A stretch of 13,787 nt of DNA, from contig SLGN01000421.1 in assembly GCA_007123695.1 (NCBI GenBank), positions 1 to 13,787 of the forward strand, given 5' to 3'. The notes below the pieces were generated by a model. It had not been told where the DNA came from. It saw nothing but the letters and a program-made list of their open reading frames with translations, and searched no databases. Positions 7,885-13,787 of the stretch are shown here, piece after piece. This DNA comes from Verrucomicrobiales bacterium (GTDB lineage: Bacteria; Verrucomicrobiota; Verrucomicrobiia; Verrucomicrobiales; DEV007). A program made the translations under genes and the position numbers. Within the stretch, counting starts at the first letter, position 1. The number at the start of each line of letters is the position of its first letter.

Positions 7885-8502
7885 ATGCCCTCGGTCCTTG
7901 CCTTCCGCTTTCCTTTTTTCTTCGTCGCCTTGTTCGCCCCTCTGCTTCTCTGTCAGTGCAAGACATCCACGGGCACCTACAAGGACATCGCCTACGATCC
8001 GTCCAAGCTCAAGACGCCGGCTGGCCACGGTCTCGAGCGGAAGGACTATCCTTTCGACGAGCAGGGCAACTACCGAAAAGACTGGGTCCAGAACGGCGCC
8101 CGCGGACGGGATCGTTCGGCGGCACCGGCTCCGGCAGCGCCGGCGTCCCCGACGGAATCGGCACCCTCGAAACCCTATCCCACCTACGCGCAAGCCTCCG
8201 CCGACCGCACGGGAGCCTCGATGGCCGCCTCCGCAAGCGCTCCGGCTTCTGCGGCAAGTTCGGAGGCTCCTGCCTCCGAGTCGGAATCGCCCGCCGACGA
8301 AGAGGGGCCGATTCTTCTGGCTTCGTCCGAAGGCGAGGAGGCCTCTGCGACCCCGGCGAGCCCGTCCTACCATCGCGTTTCCTCGGGCGACACTCTTTTC
8401 TCTCTCGCGAGCCGCTACAACACCTCGGTTGGCGACCTGAAGCGCATCAACGGACTTTCTGGCGACAGGATCCGGGCGGGCCAGAGCCTCCGCCTGCCTT
8501 GA
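7885..8502 (+). CDS. LysM-domain envelope protein, possible lipoprotein
   Basis: 205 residues. The N-terminus is a hydrophobic export signal (about 5-22) followed by C23-Q-C25. L20-L21-L22-C23 is only a loose lipobox match, because a small residue at -1 is usual, so lipidation is possible but not certain. Residues 26-75 are polar. Residues 78-160 are a low-complexity Ala/Ser/Pro/Glu linker that would span part of the periplasm. The C-terminus (162-205) is one complete LysM domain with the characteristic V-x-x-G-D-T-L-x-x-L-A-x-x-Y start and the R-I-R-A-G-Q-x-L-x-L-P end. LysM domains bind N-acetylglucosamine in peptidoglycan, so the protein probably tethers or senses the cell wall. No catalytic domain is present. 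An AT-rich promoter lies upstream, and the gene converges on the ABC-F gene with 13 bp between stops. Confidence 0.85.
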   Translation: MPSVLAFRFPFFFVALFAPLLLCQCKTSTGTYKDIAYDPSKLKTPAGHGLERKDYPFDEQGNYRKDWVQNGARGRDRSAAPAPAAPASPTESAPSKPYPTYAQASADRTGASMAASASAPASAASSEAPASESESPADEEGPILLASSEGEEASATPASPSYHRVSSGDTLFSLASRYNTSVGDLKRINGLSGDRIRAGQSLRLP

Positions 8503-8515
8503 GGGCGACGCCGGA

Positions 8516-10123
<1,608 letters not shown>

Positions 10124-10131
10124 AGTTCTGC

Positions 10132-10163
10132 GAAAGAAAGGGGGGAAGGGAAGGGGAGGGAGA
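10132..10163 (+). other. 32-base pure purine tract with G-quadruplex motif
   Basis: Every base from 10132 to 10163 on the + strand is A or G. Within it, 10140-10160 consists of G6, AA, G3, AA, G4, A, G3, which meets the standard four-run G-quadruplex rule with very short loops. It lies 8 bases upstream of the ABC-F ATG. The ABC-F mRNA would carry the complementary pyrimidine tract, and the G strand would be its template. The tract could also form a triplex. Any regulatory effect is inference. Confidence 0.6.
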
Positions 10164-10177
10164 TGCAGCCCCTACAT

Positions 10178-10222
10178 AGCCGAAGCCCCGTCCGGCGCAA
10201 ACTGAAACCGGGGCGGGCGGCT
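10178..10222 (-). terminator. Hairpin at the 3' end of the M1 peptidase gene
   Basis: AGCCG (10178-10182) and GCCCCG (10185-10190) pair with CGGGGC (10209-10214) and CGGCT (10218-10222), giving an 11-bp interrupted GC-rich stem with an 18-base loop. It overlaps the M1 stop codon. There is no T-run downstream in the M1 direction, so it may reduce and not abolish transcription into the ABC-F gene 97 bp downstream. Confidence 0.35.
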
Positions 10223-12851
10223 ACTGGGCCGACGCCTCGTTCCGCTTTTTCAGGGACTCCAGTTCCTCGCGGAGACTGTCGAGCTGCTTCCTTGCCTCCA
10301 GCATCTCGCGGCGCAGGTCCTCGACCTCGGCCGACTGCGGCTTTTCGCCGCTGAGTTTTTTGACGGCTTCTTCCGCAGCCTTGGTATCGGGCAGGTCGGG
10401 ACGGCCCGAATCGGCGAAGGATCGCAGGGCACCGAGGGATCGGGTGTCTCCGAGGATGCCGAGCGCGCTGACTGCCGCGCGGCGGAGCCCTTCCCTCGGA
10501 TCCTCGAGATACCCGAGGAGAAAGAGGCGGATTTCCTCGCGCGGTTCTTCCTTGAGTTCGCGCGACACCTTTGCGAGGGCTTCAAGCGCCCGACCGAACT
10601 GTTCAGTGGGATGATGTCCGTCCCGGCCGGCGAGATGCTCCCTCAGCGGTGCGGCGAGGGATGGATCCGGCGAGGCGGCAAGACCGCGGATCGCCGCCGA
10701 GGCGACGACGTTGCGGAAGCTGTCGCGCCCGAGCGATTCGAGCAGGAGCGGCCGAACTTCCACGGCGGGATACTTTCCGGCGGCGGCGAGGAGGTCGGCG
10801 ACCAGATCGGGATTGCGCTCTTTCCCGAGCTGGTCGCGCAGCGCAGCAAGGGCGGACTGGGAATAGGATTTGGCGATCCCCGCGAGGACTTCGCGCCGCA
10901 CCCGCGCGTCGCCCTGGTCGCGTGCCTCCAAGAGAATGGCGAGCGCCTCGGGCGTGCGGGTTTTGGCGAGGGCTTTCGCCGCCGCGATGCGCACCCCGTG
11001 GAAGGCATCCTCCCGCAGAAGCCGCCCGAGCCGGTCGAGGCTGTCGCGGTCGCGGCGGTCTCCCAGCGTCTCGGCGGCGAGCAACCGCCCGATCGGGTCC
11101 TCGCCGTTCTCGAGCTGGGCGTGGAGCAGGGGATTGGGCGGAGTGAAGTCGATCTTCGCAAGAACGGTCACCTCCGGATCGATGCGGACGATGCGCGGCT
11201 TCTTCGGCAGGGCGAAGTGGAAATCCTCGTGGGCCTTCCGGACCTCGATGGTGAAATCGTGGCCGCGGCCTTCTTCGTCGACGAAGCGGACCGGCAGAGG
11301 CAGGGAGAAGAGCAGGACGCGCTCGCTCGTCTTTTGATTCTGGCGCACCGTGAGCTTCGCGAGGCCGCGGGCCTCGTCCCACACGTAGACGATGCCCAGA
11401 GCCGGCGTCCCGCCGTGGTGGACCCACTGGTCGAAGAATTCGTCGTAGGACCGCCCCGATACCTCCTCGACCACGGCGAGTAGATCGCCGGTGACGACGT
11501 TTCCGTTCCGGTGGCGCTCCAGGTAGCTGCGGATGGCTTCGCGGTAGAGGTCGGCGCCCAACTGGGAGCGGAGCATGTGCAGCACCCACGAGCCCTTCGG
11601 ATAGGCGCGGTAGTCGAACTGCTCCATGGGGTTGCGGTAGCCCCGCCAGACGATGGGCTTTTCGTCCTTGTTCTCCACGAGCGACTTCGCGTCGAGCAGC
11701 AGCCGGTAGCGCATCTCGTCGAGGCCGAATTTGTGCCCGTCGTAGAGATGCGTGTAGTAGGTCGCGAATCCTTCGTTGAGCCAGAGGTGCGACCAGTCCT
11801 TGCAGGTGACCAGGTTTCCGAACCACTGGTGCGCGATCTCGTGGGCGTCGAGCCGATGCGACGTGCGGAGGTTTTCCGATTCGGCGGAAAAGAGCGTGTT
11901 CGTCGTCAGAGTCGTGACGCTGGTGTTCTCCATGCCGCCCGCGACGAAGTCGGCCACGCACACGCTGTAGTATTTGTCCCACGGATAGGCCACCCCGATC
12001 TCGCTCTCGAAGAACTCGAGGATCTGTGCGGTGTCCCGAAACGAGTTCTCCGCTGCGGCGAACTCCGACGGAGGTGTGAGGAAGGCCAGCGGCAGGTCGC
12101 CGTGCTTCCCCTCGAGCTTTTGGAAATGGCCCCCCACCACCGAGATCAGGTAGTTCACGTGCTCCTTTTCCTGCTTCCAATGGAAAACCGTCTCCTCTCC
12201 CTCGTCGCGCTCCTCGGCGAGGCGGCCGTTCGAGACGACGGTCATTCCCCTCGGCACCCGGCAGATCACCTCGCTGGTGAAGCGCTCGTTGGGGGAGTCG
12301 TAGCAGGGAAACCAGTGGCGGTGCCTCTCGGGCTGGCCCTGGGTCCAGAAATGGTCGTCTCCCGCCGGATAGCCCATCGCCTCGGTGCGGAAGAACCAGC
12401 CGTCTTGCGGATGGGCCCGGAAGCGAAGCGACAGATTCGTTTCGGCGCCCGGGGGGATGGGCTCAGCGAAGGTGAGGACGATCTCCGACTTTCCAACCTC
12501 GTGGCCGCGCAGCGCAACGGGCGAGTCGATATCGAGGATTTCGAGATCCACTGCGTCGAGACGCAGGCGTGAAAGCGGCATCGCGATCGGCGCAAAGGTG
12601 TAAGTGGCCGTGCCGCTGACGGATCGCTCCTCGAAGTCGGGGCTGAGCTCGAGGCGCAGATGCTTCAGGTCGATCTCCCGGTTCGGGGCGTAGCGGCGGT
12701 CCTTGCCTCCGGCGTTCGCGTCGGTCGCCGCGCCCGCATTCTCGTGGAGCCTGCCCTTGCACTGGCAAACCTCCCAGCCGCCGTGGAAATGGAGCTCGGC
12801 CTTGACGGCGAACGGAGCGAGGAAGGAAAGCGCGAGAATCAGAAGACGCAT
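10221..12851 (-). CDS. Secreted M1-family metallopeptidase with C-terminal HEAT-like repeats and coiled coil
   Basis: 876 residues from the ATG at 12851, chosen because it gives a signal peptide (about 1-18, cleavage after VKA); the frame is open further upstream, but that stretch runs into the heptamer repeat and looks non-coding. Residues about 55-270 are the M1 N-terminal beta domain, including WTQGQPERHRHWFPCYDSPN. The exopeptidase motif is GGMEN (305-309; GAMEN in most members). Zinc ligands are H337, H341 (HEIAH) and E360 (LWLNEG), with catalytic E338 and the transition-state Tyr417 in YPKG. Residues about 585-835 are helical HEAT-like repeats, and 840-872 a charged coiled coil. M1 enzymes remove N-terminal residues from peptides; the signal peptide places this one in the periplasm or outside. 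A short HFHGG...CQC segment follows the signal. It shares a strand with the ABC-F gene downstream. No clear Shine-Dalgarno is visible. Confidence 0.93.
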   Translation of the reverse strand: MRLLILALSFLAPFAVKAELHFHGGWEVCQCKGRLHENAGAATDANAGGKDRRYAPNREIDLKHLRLELSPDFEERSVSGTATYTFAPIAMPLSRLRLDAVDLEILDIDSPVALRGHEVGKSEIVLTFAEPIPPGAETNLSLRFRAHPQDGWFFRTEAMGYPAGDDHFWTQGQPERHRHWFPCYDSPNERFTSEVICRVPRGMTVVSNGRLAEERDEGEETVFHWKQEKEHVNYLISVVGGHFQKLEGKHGDLPLAFLTPPSEFAAAENSFRDTAQILEFFESEIGVAYPWDKYYSVCVADFVAGGMENTSVTTLTTNTLFSAESENLRTSHRLDAHEIAHQWFGNLVTCKDWSHLWLNEGFATYYTHLYDGHKFGLDEMRYRLLLDAKSLVENKDEKPIVWRGYRNPMEQFDYRAYPKGSWVLHMLRSQLGADLYREAIRSYLERHRNGNVVTGDLLAVVEEVSGRSYDEFFDQWVHHGGTPALGIVYVWDEARGLAKLTVRQNQKTSERVLLFSLPLPVRFVDEEGRGHDFTIEVRKAHEDFHFALPKKPRIVRIDPEVTVLAKIDFTPPNPLLHAQLENGEDPIGRLLAAETLGDRRDRDSLDRLGRLLREDAFHGVRIAAAKALAKTRTPEALAILLEARDQGDARVRREVLAGIAKSYSQSALAALRDQLGKERNPDLVADLLAAAGKYPAVEVRPLLLESLGRDSFRNVVASAAIRGLAASPDPSLAAPLREHLAGRDGHHPTEQFGRALEALAKVSRELKEEPREEIRLFLLGYLEDPREGLRRAAVSALGILGDTRSLGALRSFADSGRPDLPDTKAAEEAVKKLSGEKPQSAEVEDLRREMLEARKQLDSLREELESLKKRNEASAQ

Positions 12852-12966
12852 GACGGATGATCGGACGAACCCTTCTCTATCGGAAAAGAAGAGGCATGAA
12901 AAGGGCAAAAAAGAATGGGGCGAGGGGCGGATGGCGGGTGAAGGACGAATTTGTCGGCACCCCGAG
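12852..12966 (-). promoter_or_regulatory. Upstream region of the M1 peptidase gene
   Basis: The gap between the symporter module's stop and the M1 start contains a purine-rich + strand stretch (pyrimidine-rich on the M1 sense strand) and no well-matched -35/-10 pair. It probably holds the M1 promoter, but I cannot point to one. Confidence 0.2.
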
Positions 12967-13001
12967 CCGTCCACCGTCCACCGTTCACCGTCCACCGTCC
13001 A
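12967..13001. repeat. Tandem heptamer CCGTCCA, five units
   Basis: Units at 12967-12973, 12974-12980, 12981-12987, 12988-12994 and 12995-13001 read CCGTCCA, except the third, CCGTTCA. A partial unit, CCGT, follows at 13002. On the minus strand the unit reads TGGACGG. The variant middle unit reads TGAACGG, and its TGA is the stop codon of the 12985-13787 frame. Seven is not a multiple of three, so each gained or lost unit would change the reading frame through the array. Confidence 0.9.
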
Positions 13002-13338
13002 CCGTTTCCCCCTCCGAGCGGGCGACGACGACGGCCGCGACGGTGTCGCTGAAGACGTTGACCGTGGTCCGGGCCATGTCCAGAGGCCGGTCGAGCGCGA
13101 GGACGAGCCCAAGGCTGGCTTTGATCATGTCCTCGCTGAATCCCGCGCTCTGCATGATGATGATGATCGCCACGATGCTCGCCGCCGGGATTCCGGCGAC
13201 GCCGATGCTGGAGACGAGGGCCAGAAGCACGACGATGGCCTGCTGCGAGATGGACAGATCGATTCCGAGCACCTGGGCCGCGAACAGCACGACGACGCAC
13301 TCGTAGAGGGCCGTTCCGTTCATGTTCACCGTCGCTCC
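12985..13338 (-). other. C-terminal third of a dicarboxylate/amino acid:cation symporter (DAACS, GltP-like)
   Basis: From GATVNMNGTALYE to the stop, the frame matches TM7, HP2 and TM8 of glutamate/aspartate transporters. TM7 carries NMNGT (NMDGT in most members, where the Asp helps form a sodium site). HP2 carries SIGVAGIP. TM8 reads LDRPLDMARTTVNVFSD and keeps the equivalents of GltPh D390, D394, R397, T398, N401 and D405. The retained Arg predicts acidic amino-acid substrates. Everything before TM7, including TM1-6 and HP1, is missing and replaced by the glutathione transferase segment, so this module alone cannot transport. Its C-terminus, ETVDGGR, is encoded by the heptamer array. Confidence 0.85.
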
Positions 13339-13787
13339 TACCCCCGACGTTGTGTAGAGATCCCGAAGATACGGCCACAGGTGCTCGTACTCCCGGACGT
13401 ACTGGACGTTACACATGAAGTGCGTGTGGTAGACCTGGTCGAACCGGACCAGCGTCGTGAACATCGCGACGTCGGCCTCGGTGAGTCGGTCGCCTGCGAG
13501 GTATCGCTGCTCGCCCAGCACGGCGTTCCAGTGCTCGAGCGCCGAGAACAGCTCCTCGACGGCCTCGTCGTAGGGCTCCTGTCGGGTCGCGAAGCCGGCC
13601 CGGTAGACGCCGTTGTTGATCGGCTCGTAGATTTCGTCGATGATCCGGTCCACCTCCTCGCGGTACCCCTCCGGGTAGAGGTCGACGTCCCGGGTCGCGT
13701 ACGCGTCGAACTCGGTGTCGAGCATCCGCATGATCTCTCGCGACTCGTTGTTGACGATGGTGTTCTCGTGGGTGTCCCAGAGGACGG
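12985..13787 (-). CDS. Chimeric frame: Xi-class glutathione transferase C-terminal half joined to symporter C-terminus (5' partial)
   Basis: The frame is open to the right edge. The ATG at 13731 is internal, because upstream codons read VLWDTHENTIVNNES, matching the VPVLWD...NES segment of glutathionyl-hydroquinone reductases (YqjG/ECM4 type). The GST part continues with INNGVYRAGFATRQEPYDEAV, RYLAGDRLTEADVAMFTTLVRFD, HFMCN and LWPYLRDLY, the typical all-helical C-terminal domain; the catalytic Cys-Pro motif would lie outside the window. These enzymes reduce glutathionyl-quinones. The 144 residues up to LRDLY contain 30 Asp/Glu, 12 Arg and no Lys, and use CGG/CGA for 11 of 12 Arg codons, unlike the CGC-rich neighbouring genes. 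This is the signature of a salt-in halophile. At TVNM the frame passes without a break into a symporter C-terminus. The GST would normally continue to a further C-terminal segment. I read this as two broken genes joined, most likely by assembly. Confidence 0.75.
   Translation of the reverse strand, partial: VLWDTHENTIVNNESREIMRMLDTEFDAYATRDVDLYPEGYREEVDRIIDEIYEPINNGVYRAGFATRQEPYDEAVEELFSALEHWNAVLGEQRYLAGDRLTEADVAMFTTLVRFDQVYHTHFMCNVQYVREYEHLWPYLRDLYTTSGVGATVNMNGTALYECVVVLFAAQVLGIDLSISQQAIVVLLALVSSIGVAGIPAASIVAIIIIMQSAGFSEDMIKASLGLVLALDRPLDMARTTVNVFSDTVAAVVVARSEGETVDGGR
13321..13347 (-). other. Junction between glutathione transferase and symporter sequence
   Basis: On the minus strand these codons read S-G-V-G-A-T-V-N-M. 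Xi-class transferases have PG(I/V)AETVN(F/M) here and DAACS symporters have P(V/L)GATINM. The two families share T-V/I-N-M, so the switch occurs within a few bases of local identity. Sequence to the right is acidic and lysine-free; sequence to the left is hydrophobic membrane protein. Confidence 0.7.

Noticed and set aside
11511..12572. A 353-codon plus-strand frame within the M1 gene
   Set aside because: It is antisense to the zinc-site and beta-domain coding sequence, and its Val/Glu/Leu-rich product is a typical reverse-strand shadow.
12852..13112. Upstream extension of the M1 peptidase frame to 13112
   Set aside because: It reads through the heptamer repeat (RWTVDGERWTVDG) and overlaps the symporter frame; the signal peptide at 12851 marks the real start.
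13153..13168. ATG/ATC trinucleotide run
   Set aside because: It encodes consecutive Ile codons in a transmembrane part of the symporter, so amino-acid composition explains it without a microsatellite.

Overview
The window is GC-rich with very high coding density. The gene content fits a Gram-negative bacterium with an outer membrane: a two-partner-secretion-like exoprotein and transporter pair, a LysM envelope protein and a secreted M1 peptidase. The exoprotein style, the Cys-Gln-Cys envelope protein and the short GC-rich heptamer array suggest the Verrucomicrobiota (Opitutae-like), but this is inference and not proven by any marker gene. The last ~450 bases at the right end look different. 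They encode an acidic, lysine-free protein segment of the kind made by 'salt-in' halophiles, most plausibly a haloarchaeon.

Layout, left to right. (1) 2-4117 (+): the C-terminal 1371 residues of a very large repeat exoprotein, with 15 variable-spaced 'IGHGG' anchors, open at the left edge. (2) 4254-6785 (+): its probable outer-membrane partner, a TpsB/ShlB-FhaC type POTRA-barrel protein with an unusual ~300-residue periplasmic extension. The pair is in the order A then B and is probably co-transcribed. (3) 6925-7689 (-): a classical SDR oxidoreductase. (4) 7690-7884: an AT-rich divergent promoter region. (5) 7885-8502 (+): a LysM-domain envelope protein. (6) 8516-10123 (-): an ABC-F ATPase, convergent with the LysM gene at 13 bp. 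(7) 10124-10220: a gap with a hairpin and a four-run G tract. (8) 10221-12851 (-): a secreted M1 metallopeptidase fused to HEAT-like repeats and a terminal coiled coil. (9) 12967-13001: a 7-bp tandem repeat, one unit of which supplies the stop codon of the next gene. (10) 12985-13787 (-): one open frame that joins the C-terminal half of a Xi-class glutathione transferase to the C-terminal third of a glutamate/aspartate:Na+ symporter, open at the right edge.

The clearest functional unit is the exoprotein and its transporter, which together should display or release a long beta-helical fibre at the cell surface. The M1-HEAT and ABC-F genes share a strand and may be co-expressed, but nothing in the sequence ties their functions together. 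The most notable structure is the in-frame chimera at about 13321-13347. There a conserved TVNM stretch common to two unrelated protein families is exactly where the sequence switches family, codon use and acidity. I favour a chimeric assembly, or an illegitimate recombination event, over a functional fusion protein.
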